A model generated the notes under the pieces. The model was not told where the DNA came from. It made no database searches and worked only from the letters and a program-made list of their open reading frames with translations. A DNA stretch of 64,000 bases from Extensimonas vulgaris (GTDB lineage Bacteria; Pseudomonadota; Gammaproteobacteria; Burkholderiales; Burkholderiaceae_C), in contig NZ_QPJU01000002.1 of the NCBI RefSeq assembly GCF_003337425.1, forward strand, positions 372,001 through 436,000. Direction: 5' to 3'. The position numbers were made by a program, and so were the translations under genes. Numbering within the stretch: position 1 is the stretch's first letter; each line of letters begins with the position of its first letter. Positions 1 through 11,660 of this stretch are shown here, one piece after another.

Positions 1-813
1 GATTTGCGCGTGCTCGAGCCAATCGCGCAAAAATTGCTTGTCGAAACTCGGCGGGTTTGCGCCGGCCGCCAAGGCCTCCTCATAGCCTTCGACGGGCCAA
101 TAGCGTGAGCTGTCAGGCGTGAGTACCTCGTCCATCAGCACCAGGCTGCCATCGGCCGCAAGACCGAACTCGAACTTGGTGTCGGCGATGATCAGGCCCC
201 GCGTGAGCGCAAACTGTGCTGCGCTGCGATACAGGGCGAGGCTCAGATCGCGAATGCGTGCCGCGCGTTCGGGCCCCACCATTTGCACCGTGCGCTCGTA
301 GGTGATGTTCTCGTCGTGCGCGCCCACCGCTGCTTTGGCCGCAGGGGTGTAAATGGGCTCAGGCAAGCGCGCGGCATTCGAGAGACCCGCGGGCAGCGGC
401 ACGCCACAGACCGTTTGCGTGGCCTGGTATTCCTGCCAGCCGCTGCCGGCCAGATAACCGCGCACGACGGCTTCTATGGGCACGGGGTGCAGGCGTCGCA
501 CGAGCATGGAGCGGCCGCGCACCTGCTCGACCTCATCGGGCTGCACCACGCTCTCGGGCGTTTCGCCGGTCAGATGGTTGGGGCAGATCGCTTGCAGCTT
601 GTCGAACCAGAACAAGGCCATCTGCGTCAGCAGCACCCCTTTGCCCGGAATCGGGTCGTCCATGATCACATCGAATGCCGAAATCCGGTCGGTTGCGACC
701 ATGAGGATGCGGTCCGTGCCGACAGCGTAGTTGTCCCGCACCTTGCCGCGCGCCAGCAGCGGCAGCGAATGCAAATGGGAGGTATGCAGGGCGGGTGGGC
801 TCGACGGCATCAT
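1..813 (-). CDS. purC: SAICAR synthase (phosphoribosylaminoimidazole-succinocarboxamide synthase), C-terminus cut by window edge
   Basis: This cytosolic enzyme of purine synthesis ligates aspartate to CAIR using ATP. The reverse strand reads openly from the edge to an ATG-ATG pair at 813/810. The N-terminus carries the family's ARGKVRDNY nucleotide-binding motif, and further on are [25 protein letters not shown] and the aspartate-site block [11 protein letters not shown] followed by [13 protein letters not shown]. The 271 codons present leave about 30 residues outside the window compared with the usual length near 300. It is divergent from hpf. The region upstream of the start is pyrimidine-rich with no clear Shine-Dalgarno, so the exact start is less certain than the identity. 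Confidence 0.93.
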   Translation of the reverse strand, partial: MMPSSPPALHTSHLHSLPLLARGKVRDNYAVGTDRILMVATDRISAFDVIMDDPIPGKGVLLTQMALFWFDKLQAICPNHLTGETPESVVQPDEVEQVRGRSMLVRRLHPVPIEAVVRGYLAGSGWQEYQATQTVCGVPLPAGLSNAARLPEPIYTPAAKAAVGAHDENITYERTVQMVGPERAARIRDLSLALYRSAAQFALTRGLIIADTKFEFGLAADGSLVLMDEVLTPDSSRYWPVEGYEEALAAGANPPSFDKQFLRDWLEHAQI

Positions 814-921
814 AGGGAAAGTGAAGAAAGGCGAGAAAGGCGAAAGATCGATTCTACGTTCCAGGCCGGCGGGCAATGTGCAGTCGTTTCCTGTTCAGCG
901 CAAGGGATGTACGACGCCATA

Positions 922-950
922 TTGCTTTTCATGGCATACCGGCGCATAGT
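922..950 (+). promoter_or_regulatory. Possible sigma-70 promoter of hpf
   Basis: TTGCTT and CATAGT are separated by 17 bases in the purC/hpf intergenic region, about 80 bases before the hpf start. The match is moderate. No convincing sigma-54 -24/-12 element was found, and rpoN is not adjacent here although it often precedes hpf. Confidence 0.3.
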
Positions 951-1033
951 GAAACTGCTTTCGTTGCTGCGTGGCCTCGCTGCGGGGCTGCGCTCCTTTC
1001 CCTCGAAGCCTTAGGAACTTAGGAGACTTTCCC

Positions 1034-1369
1034 ATGAACCTGACGATCAGCGGTCACCACCTCGAAGTCACGCCTGCGCTTCGCAATTACGTCATCAGCA
1101 AGCTGGAGCGCGTCACGCGCCACTTCGACCAAGTGGTCGACATCAAAGTGCTTCTTACCGTGGAAAAGCAAAAAGAGAAAGAAAAGCGCCAGCGCGCCGA
1201 GTGCAATATCCACGTCAAGGGTTGCGACTTGTTCGCAGAAAGCGCCCATGCCGATCTCTATGCGGCCGTGGACGAGCTGATGGACAAAATGGATCGGCAG
1301 GTCGTGCGCCACAAAGACCGGGTGCAAAATCACCACCACGAACCTGTGAAACGTGAACTTCAGGCCTGA
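1034..1369 (+). CDS. hpf: Ribosome hibernation-promoting factor, short HPF/YfiA type
   Basis: This protein binds the decoding region of 30S and 70S ribosomes in stationary phase and helps form inactive dimers. The 111-residue protein starts [20 protein letters not shown] and has the compact beta-alpha S30AE fold pattern, with the basic stretch [13 protein letters not shown] and a His-rich tail. It lacks the long-form C-terminal dimerisation domain, so it is the short type. The start at 1034 is chosen because AGGAGA precedes it and because an upstream in-frame extension has no family similarity. It is followed by a terminator and then ptsN, the usual proteobacterial order. Confidence 0.93.
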   Translation: MNLTISGHHLEVTPALRNYVISKLERVTRHFDQVVDIKVLLTVEKQKEKEKRQRAECNIHVKGCDLFAESAHADLYAAVDELMDKMDRQVVRHKDRVQNHHHEPVKRELQA

Positions 1370-1398
1370 CCTTCGGCTGTCGCTTGCAGCGCAGCCGC

Positions 1399-1419
1399 AA
1401 CCGCCTTCGGGCGGTTTTT
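1399..1419 (+). terminator. Rho-independent terminator after hpf
   Basis: AACCGCC-TTCG-GGCGGTT forms a stem with a stable UUCG-type tetraloop and is followed directly by a run of T. It separates hpf from ptsN. Confidence 0.85.
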
Positions 1420-1472
1420 GCTGCGCTACCTGGGAAGGGTTGTAACCAGTGCATAATCGCCCACTCATTGCC

Positions 1473-1940
1473 ATGAACCGACTCGCCGCTATCTTGCCCG
1501 TGACACAAGTGCTCGTGGGCGTCGATGCTACAAGCAAAAAGCGTGCCTTTGAAGAGGCCGGGCTTTTGTTCGAAAGTCAGCAGGGTCTGTCGCGTGCGCT
1601 GATTACCGACAGTTTGTTTGCGCGCGAACGCCTTGGTTCGACCGGGCTGGGCCACGGCGTGGCGATCCCGCATGGCCGCATCAAGGGGCTCAAAGCGCCC
1701 ATGGCAGCGGTGTTTCAGCTGCAAAAGCCGATTGGCTTTGACGCGCCGGACGAGCAGCCCGTGAGCCTTTTGATTTTTTTGCTCGTACCCGAAGCTGCGA
1801 CGCAAAAGCATTTGCAGATCCTCTCCGAGATTGCGGAATTGCTCAGCGACGCGAACTTACGGGAAAAGCTCAAGACCTCCACGGATGCCGCCGAATTGCA
1901 CGACCTGATCGCCCGCTGGCAGTCGGCCCAGCCCGTCTGA
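1473..1940 (+). CDS. ptsN: PTS IIA-like nitrogen-regulatory protein (EIIA-Ntr)
   Basis: This is the final phosphoacceptor of the nitrogen-related phosphotransfer chain (PtsP-NPr-PtsN), which tunes potassium transport and nitrogen or carbon balance. The 155-residue protein has the EIIA fold signature with the phosphorylatable histidine in [10 protein letters not shown] (His67 from the chosen start). The preferred start MNRLAAILP at 1473 agrees with the family; an in-frame ATG lies eight codons upstream. hprK begins 10 bases after its stop, so the two are probably co-transcribed. Confidence 0.92.
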   Translation: MNRLAAILPVTQVLVGVDATSKKRAFEEAGLLFESQQGLSRALITDSLFARERLGSTGLGHGVAIPHGRIKGLKAPMAAVFQLQKPIGFDAPDEQPVSLLIFLLVPEAATQKHLQILSEIAELLSDANLREKLKTSTDAAELHDLIARWQSAQPV

Positions 1941-1950
1941 ATCGGATGCC

Positions 1951-2913
1951 ATGAAACCCCACGCCATTAGCGCGGACGTCTTGTTCGAGGAGTTTCGCAG
2001 CACCTTGAAGTGGGAGTGGCTCGCTGGCCTGGGTGCTTCCGAGCGGCGCTTCGATGAGGAGGTCGTGCGTGCAGCACACTCGGGCGCCGATTTGGTCGGT
2101 CACCTCAATTACATCCATCCCTATCGGGTGCAAGTCCTGGGCGCGCGTGAGATCGCCTACCTCACCAACGCCACGCCTGAAGATTGCAAGCGCCGCATTG
2201 CGCGCATCGTGACGCTGGAGCCGCCTGTGTTGATACTGGCCGACGGCCAAGTGGCGCCGGACGCATTGATCTCGATGTGCGAGCGTGCCCAAATTCCGAT
2301 GTTTGCCACGCGCGAATCCTCGGCTTTCGTGATCGACGTGCTGCGCGCATATTTGTCCAAATACTTCGCAGAGCGCACCACCATGCACGGCGTGTTCATG
2401 GACATTCTGGGCCTGGGCGTGCTGATCACGGGGGAGTCGGGCCTGGGCAAGAGCGAACTCGGGCTCGAGCTGATTTCGCGTGGCAATGGCCTCGTGGCCG
2501 ACGATGCGGTGGACTTGTACCGCATCAACCAGGCCACGATCGAGGGTCGCTGCCCTGAACTGCTGCAAAACCTGCTCGAAGTTCGCGGCATTGGCTTGCT
2601 CGACATTCGCGCGATCTTTGGCGAAGCTGCCGTGCGCCGCAAGATGCGCTTGCGCCTCATCGTGCACCTGGTGCGCAAGGAAACGATGGAGCGCGAGTAC
2701 GAGCGTTTGCCTCACGAGCCGCTCATGCAGGATGTGCTGGGCGTGCCGATCCGCAAGGTGGTGATCCAGGTGGTTGCCGGGCGCAACATGGCCGTGCTCG
2801 TCGAGGCCGCAGTGCGCAACACCATTTTGCAGATGCGCGGTATCAATACCTATCAGGAGTTCGTTGCGCGCCATCGCCGGGCGATGTTGGGTGAAGCCGC
2901 GCAGACGGAGTGA
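1951..2913 (+). CDS. hprK: HPr kinase/phosphorylase
   Basis: This bifunctional enzyme phosphorylates and dephosphorylates HPr on a serine. In betaproteobacteria it belongs to a regulatory rather than sugar-transporting PTS. The 320-residue protein has an N-terminal HPrK domain, then a P-loop [17 protein letters not shown] at about residues 158-174. The DDAVDLYRI stretch and the C-terminal HPrK signature region around [10 protein letters not shown] follow. It sits directly downstream of ptsN, as is usual in Burkholderiales. Confidence 0.95.
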   Translation: MKPHAISADVLFEEFRSTLKWEWLAGLGASERRFDEEVVRAAHSGADLVGHLNYIHPYRVQVLGAREIAYLTNATPEDCKRRIARIVTLEPPVLILADGQVAPDALISMCERAQIPMFATRESSAFVIDVLRAYLSKYFAERTTMHGVFMDILGLGVLITGESGLGKSELGLELISRGNGLVADDAVDLYRINQATIEGRCPELLQNLLEVRGIGLLDIRAIFGEAAVRRKMRLRLIVHLVRKETMEREYERLPHEPLMQDVLGVPIRKVVIQVVAGRNMAVLVEAAVRNTILQMRGINTYQEFVARHRRAMLGEAAQTE

Positions 2914-2934
2914 ATCTCGGCGTACCGCGCGCGC

Positions 2935-3366
2935 TCAATCCGTGTGCGTTTGCTTTTGGGCGCAACTGGCACACTGCCCATACAGGGCGAGCGTATGGTC
3001 TAGCACGCGCCAGCCCTTGGCTTTGGCAATCGCTTGCTGGCGCCGCTCGATCTCGGGGTCGTAAAACTCCTCGACCTTGCCGCACGAGGTGCAGACGAAG
3101 TGGTCGTGGTGCTGGCCTTCGTTGATTTCGTAAATCGCCTTGCCGCTTTCGAAATTGCTGCGGATCAGGATGCCCGCCTGCTCGAACTGCATCAGCACGC
3201 GATAGACCGTCGCCAAGCCTATGTCGGAGCGCTCTTCGAGCAACACGCGATAGACGTCTTCGGCGGTCATGTGGCGTTGGCTGCCACGCTGGAAGATCTC
3301 CAAAATCTTCAGCCGCGGTAAAGTGGCCTTGAGGCCGGTGCTCTTGAGTTCGTCGATGTTGGCCAT
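2935..3366 (-). CDS. fur: Ferric uptake regulator Fur
   Basis: Fur is an iron-sensing repressor of siderophore and iron-uptake genes. The 143-residue protein has an N-terminal winged helix with the recognition-helix region DIGLATVYRVL. It also has the metal-binding HHDHFVCTSCGK and a second zinc pair CASC near the C-terminus, all typical of Fur rather than Zur or PerR. It is convergent with hprK and divergent from bamE, an arrangement widespread in betaproteobacteria. Start MANIDELKSTGLKATLPR matches family length. Confidence 0.95.
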   Translation of the reverse strand: MANIDELKSTGLKATLPRLKILEIFQRGSQRHMTAEDVYRVLLEERSDIGLATVYRVLMQFEQAGILIRSNFESGKAIYEINEGQHHDHFVCTSCGKVEEFYDPEIERRQQAIAKAKGWRVLDHTLALYGQCASCAQKQTHTD

Positions 3367-3439
3367 GGGATTGGTTGATGGGCGGGCCTGCGTGGCCCAA
3401 CCGCTACAATGACTCGATCATATCCCGCGTGCTCTTTCC

Positions 3440-4036
3440 ATGTCCGTCAATGCCCATCGCAGTGCCCGCCTGGGCCGGTTCGTCTTGCTCGCCGTCACCT
3501 TGGCCGCGGGCGGGTGCAATAGCCTGAACAATGCCACGAACAGCCTGGCCGGCATGGTCACCCCTTACCGCGTGGAAGTGGTGCAGGGCAATTTCGTTTC
3601 GCGCGAGCAGGTCGAGGCCCTGCAGCCCGGCATGAGCCGCGAGCAGGTGCGCGAAATTCTCGGGACGCCCTTGGTCACGAGTTTGTTCCACGCGAACCGC
3701 TGGGACTACGTGTTCACGATCAAGCGCCCCGGTGAGCAACCGCAAACGCGCAGGCTGACGGTGTTTTTCGAAAACGACGTGCTGCAGCGCTACGAGGGCG
3801 ATCCCATGCCTTCGGAAACCGAGTTCGTCGCATCGTTGGGCAAGCAGTCCAAGCCTGGCAAAGTGCCGCCGCTCGAAGCCACGCCGGAGCAGCTCGCGCG
3901 CTATCCGGCGCCGCCGCGCACGGCGGCCTCCGAACCGGCGGCCGAGGATGCTGCAGCCCCGCCCGGCGCCGCCGCATCGGCCTCCAGCGATGCGCCACCC
4001 GTGAGCTACCCGCCGCTCGAATCCTCGCTGCACTGA
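3440..4036 (+). CDS. bamE: Outer-membrane protein assembly factor BamE (SmpA/OmlA lipoprotein)
   Basis: This lipoprotein of the BAM complex inserts beta-barrel proteins in the outer membrane. The 198-residue product has a signal peptide ending in a lipobox (AAGGC). The BamE core follows ([21 protein letters not shown], then [19 protein letters not shown]). The C-terminus is a low-complexity Ala/Pro/Glu-rich extension of about 60 residues, longer than in E. coli and common in Burkholderiales. It is divergent from fur with dapB downstream. TACAAT at 3405-3410 is a plausible -10 box. Confidence 0.93.
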   Translation: MSVNAHRSARLGRFVLLAVTLAAGGCNSLNNATNSLAGMVTPYRVEVVQGNFVSREQVEALQPGMSREQVREILGTPLVTSLFHANRWDYVFTIKRPGEQPQTRRLTVFFENDVLQRYEGDPMPSETEFVASLGKQSKPGKVPPLEATPEQLARYPAPPRTAASEPAAEDAAAPPGAAASASSDAPPVSYPPLESSLH

Positions 4037-4088
4037 CAAGCTGCTGCGCCCGAAAGGCCGCCCGTCTCCATTTGCTCGCTTGCTTCTC

Positions 4089-4922
4089 ATGACATCTCCT
4101 TCCGCTCCTCCATCCACCGCGCAACCTTGCCGCATCACCGTCGCCGGCGCCTCGGGCCGCATGGGCCGCATGCTGATCGAGGCCGTGCGAGCCAGCAGCG
4201 ACTGCGTCCTCGCAGGTGCGCTCGACCAGCGTGGCAGCCCGGCCGTGGGCACCGACGCAGCGGCCTTCCTGGGTCAAAGCAGCGGTGTGCTGATCACCGA
4301 CGACCTGCAGGCCGGCTTGCAAGGCGCCGATGTGCTGATCGACTTCACGCGCCCTGAGGGCACGCTCGCGCACCTCGCGGTGTGCAGCGCGCTGGGCGTG
4401 AAGGCGGTGATCGGCACCACGGGCTTCAGCGAGGCACAAAAGGCCGAAATCGCAGCCTATGCGCAGCGCACGGCGATCGTGTTTGCGCCCAACATGAGCG
4501 TGGGCGTGAACGTCACGCTCAAGCTGCTCGAGCTGGCCGCAAAAGCGCTGGCCACGGGCTACGACATCGAAATCATCGAAGCGCACCACCGCCACAAGGT
4601 CGATGCGCCCTCGGGCACGGCGCTGCAGATGGGCGAGGTCGTCGCCCGGGCGCTGGGGCGCAATCTGGCGGACTGCGCGGTCTATGAGCGCCACGGCGTG
4701 ACGGGCGAGCGCGACCCTTCGAGCATAGGCTTTGCGACCATCCGCGGCGGCGACATCGTGGGCGACCACACGGTGCTGTTCGCAGGTACGGGCGAGCGCA
4801 TCGAAATCACGCACAAGTCGTCGAGCCGCGCCACCTACGCGCAGGGCAGCCTGCGCGCGGCGCGCTTTGTGCTGACGCGCGAGCGCGGCCTGTTCGACAT
4901 GGCCGACGTGCTGGGCCTGTAG
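4089..4922 (+). CDS. dapB: 4-hydroxy-tetrahydrodipicolinate reductase
   Basis: This enzyme performs the NAD(P)H-dependent step to tetrahydrodipicolinate in lysine and meso-diaminopimelate synthesis. The nucleotide-binding [10 protein letters not shown] lies near residue 20. The substrate-binding and catalytic block [15 protein letters not shown] lies mid-protein, followed by [20 protein letters not shown]. The likely start is MTSPSAPPS at 4089; an in-frame ATG three codons earlier is possible. The ExbB-like gene follows after 16 bases, so it may be read in the same transcript. Confidence 0.96.
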   Translation: MTSPSAPPSTAQPCRITVAGASGRMGRMLIEAVRASSDCVLAGALDQRGSPAVGTDAAAFLGQSSGVLITDDLQAGLQGADVLIDFTRPEGTLAHLAVCSALGVKAVIGTTGFSEAQKAEIAAYAQRTAIVFAPNMSVGVNVTLKLLELAAKALATGYDIEIIEAHHRHKVDAPSGTALQMGEVVARALGRNLADCAVYERHGVTGERDPSSIGFATIRGGDIVGDHTVLFAGTGERIEITHKSSSRATYAQGSLRAARFVLTRERGLFDMADVLGL

Positions 4923-4938
4923 GCGGCGGGCGTAGCGC

Positions 4939-5649
4939 ATGTCCTTGCTCGCTTGGTGGCTCAAGGCGGACGCGCTCACGCAGCTTGCCGCACTGGTGCT
5001 GCTGGCCATGTCCGTCATGGGCTGGGTGGTGATCCTCTGGAAGGCGCGCCAGCTGCGCCGCGCGAGTGCCGACCTGCCGCGCTGCCTCGCGGCGTTCTGG
5101 CAGGCGCCCGATCTCGCCGCGGCGGCCCAAAGCCTAGAGCATTTCGACCGTGAGGCGCTCGTCCTGCCTATGGTGGTGGCTGCGAATTCGGTAGCAACGC
5201 AAACGGCCGACGGTTCGCTCGCCACGGCGGGGGCGCGCGCGCAGCGGCTCACGCGCGCGCTGCGCGACGCGCTGCATGGGGTGCTCACACGGCTGCAATG
5301 GGGCCAGGTGCTGCTGGCCACGGCGGGCGCCACGGCGCCGTTCGTCGGGCTGCTCGGCACGGTGTGGGGCATCCACCACGCGCTGCGCGTGCTGGCCCAG
5401 ACCTCGAGCGCGCAGGTCACGCTCGCGCAACTCGCGGGCCCGGTGGGCGAAGCGCTGGTCATGACCGCGGCGGGCCTGGCGGTGGCGATTCCCGCCGTGC
5501 TCGCCTACAACGGCTTCGGCCGCGTGCTCGCGCGCATCGAGGCCGAGCTCGAAGGCTTTGCGCTCGACCTGCGCGAATTGCTCGCCGATGGCGGGCGCGG
5601 CGCGTCTGCGCCGGCAGCGTCCGCCGAAACCGCGCATTCGAACTTTTGA
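4939..5649 (+). CDS. MotA/TolQ/ExbB proton-channel family protein
   Basis: This inner-membrane subunit uses the proton motive force, with an ExbD/TolR partner, to power TonB-type or Tol-type energy transfer. The 236-residue protein has an N-terminal membrane segment (LTQLAALVLLAMSVMGWVVIL). A soluble loop follows, then the conserved pair of C-terminal segments: ATAGATAPFVGLLGTVWGI and the stretch after GPVGEALVMTAAGLAVAIPA. These match ExbB/TolQ. The gene order with an ExbD-like gene and no tolA/tolB/pal suggests an ExbB-type unit; no tonB is present nearby. Confidence 0.9.
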   Translation: MSLLAWWLKADALTQLAALVLLAMSVMGWVVILWKARQLRRASADLPRCLAAFWQAPDLAAAAQSLEHFDREALVLPMVVAANSVATQTADGSLATAGARAQRLTRALRDALHGVLTRLQWGQVLLATAGATAPFVGLLGTVWGIHHALRVLAQTSSAQVTLAQLAGPVGEALVMTAAGLAVAIPAVLAYNGFGRVLARIEAELEGFALDLRELLADGGRGASAPAASAETAHSNF

Positions 5650-5661
5650 GGTGCCCGCACC

Positions 5662-6087
5662 ATGCCCTTTGGCCGCCTCGAACGCCGCGCTGCGCCGCAG
5701 CCCATGAGCGAGATCAACATCACGCCCATGGTCGATGTGATGCTGGTGCTGGTGGTGATCCTCATCCTCACGGCGCCGCTGCTCGCGAGCGCCCTGCGCC
5801 TGGAGCTGCCGCGCGCGCAAGGCACCTCTACGACCGGCGCAGCGGCGCCTGCGGTCACGTTGGTGCTCGATCGCGCGGGGCAGGCTTATCTGGGCGACCA
5901 GCCGCTCACGCAGGCGCAACTGGCCGAGCGCCTTGCGCGCATTGGCGCCAGCCAGCCCGACACCGAAGTGCAGCTGCGCGCCGACGCCCGCGTGCCCTAT
6001 GGCCGCGTGGTCGAAGTCATGGGCCTCGCGCACCAGGCGGGATTGCACCGCCTAGGCTTCGTGGCCGAGCCGCAACCGGCGCGCTGA
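5662..6087 (+). CDS. ExbD/TolR family biopolymer transport protein
   Basis: This is the partner of the preceding proton-channel subunit. The 141-residue protein has one N-terminal membrane segment. It begins with the family signature SEINITPMVDVMLVLVVILI, whose Asp (MVD) is the proton-conducting residue, followed by a periplasmic domain. It starts 12 bases after the upstream gene stops. TonB-related and Tol-related members cannot be separated from sequence alone, but the absence of other tol genes favours ExbD. Confidence 0.92.
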   Translation: MPFGRLERRAAPQPMSEINITPMVDVMLVLVVILILTAPLLASALRLELPRAQGTSTTGAAAPAVTLVLDRAGQAYLGDQPLTQAQLAERLARIGASQPDTEVQLRADARVPYGRVVEVMGLAHQAGLHRLGFVAEPQPAR

Positions 6088-6143
6088 TGCGCCGCGGCGC
6101 CGTCGGCATCCAGCCAGAGAGGCCGCCCGAAGCCTAAGCCTAA

Positions 6144-8897
<2,754 letters not shown>

Positions 8898-8902
8898 ACG
8901 CC

Positions 8903-9505
8903 ATGCGCACGCTGCACTACCCGCCTCCTGCATCTACGGATGCGCCCACGGATGCGTCCGCTGTGCCGGCCGTGCCGAACCCGTCCAGACGGCGTCTGCT
9001 CGGCGGGGTCAGCACGCTCGCCGCCACGGTCGCGCCCGCACTCGCGCTCTCGGCCTGCGGCTTTCGGCTACGCGGCGTGCCGGAGTTCGACTTCCGTTCG
9101 CTCTACATCATGGCGCCGCCGGGCATGCCGCTCGCGCGCGAGCTCCAGCGCACCATCGAATCCTCGGGCAGCAAACTGCAGCTCATCACCGATCCGGCCG
9201 CGATGCCCACGGCCGACGTCATCCTCGAGCTGCCATCGGCACGGCAGGAGCGCGTCGTCGTGGGCCGCAACGCTTCGGGCGAGGTGCGCGAGCTCGAGTT
9301 GCGCCTGCGCGTGCAGTTCCGGCTGCGCACGCCCACGGGTGTGGAGCTGATCCCAACCACCGAGCTCCTGCAAAAGCGCGACATCAGCTACAGCGAATCG
9401 ATCGCACTCGCCAAGGAGGCCGAAGAAGCGCTGCAGTTTCGTGCCATGCAGACCGACATCGTGCAGCAGCTCATGCGCCGGCTCGCGGCGGTGCGCATGC
9501 CGTGA
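8903..9505 (+). CDS. lptE: LPS-assembly lipoprotein LptE
   Basis: This outer-membrane lipoprotein plugs the LptD barrel that inserts lipopolysaccharide. The 200-residue product has a long N-terminal region with a twin-arginine-like PSRRRLLGG, a hydrophobic core and a lipobox SACGFRLRG, the usual LptE start of the mature chain. Its lipidated Cys follows after about 50 residues, so the true start could be downstream, but 8903 overlaps no other gene. It lies between leuS and holA, the standard proteobacterial order. Confidence 0.9.
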   Translation: MRTLHYPPPASTDAPTDASAVPAVPNPSRRRLLGGVSTLAATVAPALALSACGFRLRGVPEFDFRSLYIMAPPGMPLARELQRTIESSGSKLQLITDPAAMPTADVILELPSARQERVVVGRNASGEVRELELRLRVQFRLRTPTGVELIPTTELLQKRDISYSESIALAKEAEEALQFRAMQTDIVQQLMRRLAAVRMP

Positions 9506-9513
9506 TGCTGCGT

Positions 9514-9552
9514 TTTGAGTAGCTGTCAGCGCTCGTATTTACTGGGCTAGTG
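9514..9552 (-). repeat. Partial copy of the dispersed ~55-bp repeat
   Basis: TAGCTGTCAGCGCT followed by a truncated second arm resembles the left half of the family. It abuts the 162-bp palindrome to its right. Confidence 0.5.
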
Positions 9553-9710
9553 CAGTGTTTGATGCTTGATGCGACAAATAAAACCGATGGATTTTTGGTC
9601 TGGGCAAGGCGCAAACCGCAGCGATACCGGGTGGTATCGCGAGGATTTGCAACGCGGCCCAGGCCGAAAAGACGCGGTTTTATGTCGCAGACAGCGTCGA
9701 ACAATGCACT
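9549..9710. repeat. 162-bp imperfect palindromic element between lptE and holA
   Basis: Left and right halves pair along nearly their full length. The outer arms are AGTGCAGTGTTTGATGC and its near-complement GCGTCGAACAATGCACT. Internal arms include GCGACAAATAAAACCG with CGGTTTTATGTCGC, and the centre is GCGATACC-GGGT-GGTATCGC at 9621-9640. It has no coding content that I recognise. It looks like a miniature inverted-repeat element or a large foldback RNA and could act as a transcriptional barrier. Confidence 0.75.
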
Positions 9711-9740
9711 ACAGGCCGATTCAGTTCTTGATTTTTTGCC

Positions 9741-10796
9741 ATGCAGCTCGCCCTGAACCAGCTCGCCACCCACCTGCAAAAAGGCTTGCGTGCGCTCTAC
9801 ACGCTGCACGGTGACGAGCCGCTGCAGCTGCAGGAGGCGGCCGACGCCATCCGCGCCGCAGCGCGCGCGCGTGGCTACAGCGAGCGCAGCGTATTCACCG
9901 TGAGCGGTGCGCATTTCGACTGGAGCGGCGTGCTCGCCGCAGGCAACAGCCTGAGCCTGTTCGCCGACCGGCAGATCATCGAGCTGCGCATCCCCTCGGG
10001 CAAGCCCGGCAAGGAGGGCGCTGCGGCCTTGCAGGAGCTCGCTGCCGCAGCGCAGGATGGCGGCGGCACGCTCACGCTCGTGCACCTGCCGCGGCTGGAC
10101 AAGGCCGGCAAGAGCACGGCGTGGTTCGGTGCATTGGATGCGCACGGCGTCACCGTGCAGATCGAGCCCATCGCGCGCGCCGCGCTGCCGCAATGGATAG
10201 CGCAGCGCCTGCAGCAGCAGGGCCAGCGCGTGGCCGCGGGCGAGGCGGGGCAGCGCACGCTGCAGCTCTTTGCCGACCGCGTCGAGGGCAACCTGCTCGC
10301 TGCGCACCAGGAGGTGCAAAAGCTCGCCTTGCTCTACCCGCCGGGCGAGCTCACGCTCGCGCAGGTGCAGGAGGCCGTGTTCAACGTCGCGCGCTACGAC
10401 GTATTCCAGCTCTCCGAGGCCGTGCTCGGCGGCCAGCCGGCGCGCGTGCAGCGCCTGCTCGACGGCCTGCAGGCCGAAGGCGAGGCCGAGGTGCTCGTGC
10501 ACTGGGCGCTGGCCGAAGACATCCGCGCATTGCACCGCGCCAAAGCTGCGCTGAACGCCGGCCGCCCCTTGCCCATGGTGCTGCGCGAGCAGCGCATCTG
10601 GGGCCCCAAGGAGCGCCTGTTCGAACGCCTGCTGCCGCGCCTGAACGAAGCCACGCTCGCGCAGCTGCTGCAAGCCGCGCATGTCGTCGATGGCATCGTC
10701 AAGGGCCTGCCGCAGCCCGACTGGCCCAACGACGGCTGGCAGGCATTGCAGCGCCTGGCGCAGCAGGTGTGCATGCTCGCGCAGGGTGCGCGCTAG
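9741..10796 (+). CDS. holA: DNA polymerase III delta subunit
   Basis: This clamp-loader subunit opens the beta sliding clamp. The 351-residue protein starts MQLALNQLATHLQKGL. It shows the delta-family pattern (LYTLHGDEPLQLQEAADAIR near residue 20, SLSLFADRQIIELRIPSGKPGK, then a C-terminal helical domain with VFNVARYDVFQLSEAVLGG). It is the third gene of the leuS-lptE-holA block but is separated from lptE by a 235-base gap holding a palindromic element, so co-transcription may be interrupted here. Confidence 0.93.
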   Translation: MQLALNQLATHLQKGLRALYTLHGDEPLQLQEAADAIRAAARARGYSERSVFTVSGAHFDWSGVLAAGNSLSLFADRQIIELRIPSGKPGKEGAAALQELAAAAQDGGGTLTLVHLPRLDKAGKSTAWFGALDAHGVTVQIEPIARAALPQWIAQRLQQQGQRVAAGEAGQRTLQLFADRVEGNLLAAHQEVQKLALLYPPGELTLAQVQEAVFNVARYDVFQLSEAVLGGQPARVQRLLDGLQAEGEAEVLVHWALAEDIRALHRAKAALNAGRPLPMVLREQRIWGPKERLFERLLPRLNEATLAQLLQAAHVVDGIVKGLPQPDWPNDGWQALQRLAQQVCMLAQGAR

Positions 10797-10856
10797 GCTT
10801 TTGTCGAACTTGGAATCCAGCCCGCACACTGTCTGCGGCCCTCAAGGCGTCTCTGG

Positions 10857-11017
10857 CAGCCTGTCGGACTTTGGGCGTCGATAGCGAGAATGTGCCCCAG
10901 CGAGGCCAGTTTTTGCCGGATTCGCCGCCCCATAGCGGGACTATGGGGCAAGAAGACGGTAAAAAATGGGCCGCTGCGGCGCATTCGCAGCCGACGATTC
11001 CAAAGTCCGACAGGCTG
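10857..11017. mobile_element. 161-bp inverted-repeat miniature element, copy 1
   Basis: It begins CAGCCTGTCGGACTTTGG and ends with the perfect 18-bp inverse CCAAAGTCCGACAGGCTG. The interior is also partly self-complementary (CCCATAG-CGGGA-CTATGGG in the centre). It is flanked by CTGG on the left and CTAG on the right. It differs from copy 2 (24029-24189) at only three positions. There is no transposase, so it would need one in trans. Confidence 0.85.
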
Positions 11018-11507
11018 CTAGCCCCTGCGCGTAGGCCTCCAGCCCCAATGCCACCACGGTCGCCACTTCGGGGCCGACCTCGGCGCGGAATTCGGCCTCG
11101 GCCTGCGCCACGGCGTCGCGAAAGGCCTGCAGCCACGCGAGCCCCGTGGGCGTGAAGTGCACGCGCCGAGCGCGCGCGTCGTGCGCGTCGGCGCAGCGCG
11201 TGACCAGACCCCAAGCCTCGCACTGATCGACCAGCGCCGCCATGGCCTGCTTGCTCATGCCTGCGCGCGCGGCCAGGTCGGTCAGGCGGTCGCCCTGCAG
11301 GCGCAGATGGCGCGTGATGTGGATGTGCGCGGCCGACACCTGGTTGCGTGCCGCGAGGTTGGACAGCGCGAGCGGCACCTCGACGTTGTGCGCCATCAAC
11401 TCCAGCACGCGCGCATCGAAGCGGCGCAGCGCATGGCCGAGCAAGCGGCCCAGGTGCGTCTGGCGCCAGGCGTCGTCGGCAGCAGTCGGCAGAGGTATTT
11501 CGCTCAT
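10941..11507 (-). CDS. MarR family transcriptional regulator with element-derived C-terminus
   Basis: This is a winged-helix DNA-binding regulator, probably dimeric, ligand unknown. The 188-residue protein has helices leading into [30 protein letters not shown] (recognition helix and wing region) and the wing [13 protein letters not shown], typical of MarR. Roughly the last 25 residues, from about [13 protein letters not shown] to the end, are read from the adjacent miniature inverted-repeat element. The native C-terminus was therefore probably replaced. It is divergent from recA, with 153 bases between starts. Confidence 0.85.
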   Translation of the reverse strand: MSEIPLPTAADDAWRQTHLGRLLGHALRRFDARVLELMAHNVEVPLALSNLAARNQVSAAHIHITRHLRLQGDRLTDLAARAGMSKQAMAALVDQCEAWGLVTRCADAHDARARRVHFTPTGLAWLQAFRDAVAQAEAEFRAEVGPEVATVVALGLEAYAQGLAACRTLESSAANAPQRPIFYRLLAP

Positions 11508-11570
11508 GGCAATTCGTCAATCAAACTGACTAAATTATCTGCCAAATTCACGCATTGCGCGCATAAACTA

Positions 11571-11586
11571 CTGTGCAAGTATCCAG
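11571..11586 (+). promoter_or_regulatory. LexA-box-like sequence upstream of recA
   Basis: CTGTGCAAGTATCCAG matches CTGT-N8-ACAG at seven of eight defined positions. It lies about 75 bases before the recA start, where an SOS operator is expected. Confidence 0.55.
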
Positions 11587-11660
11587 TTTTCCCTGCGGGC
11601 AGCACAGGAGTTCCGCGCACCCGCCCGGCTCACCACCCGCTTTTTTTGAAGGAGTTTTTC

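Noticed and set aside
930-950. Sigma-54 promoter for hpf
   Set aside because: TGGCAT is present, but no GC at the proper -12 distance.
3720-5462. Long minus-strand open frame opposite bamE, dapB and the ExbB-like gene
   Set aside because: It is antisense to three well-identified genes, has low-complexity Ala/Arg composition and no motif; a GC-rich shadow frame.
10797-11021. A transposase gene inside the miniature element
   Set aside because: The element is only 161 bp; the frames crossing it belong to the MarR gene or are shadows.
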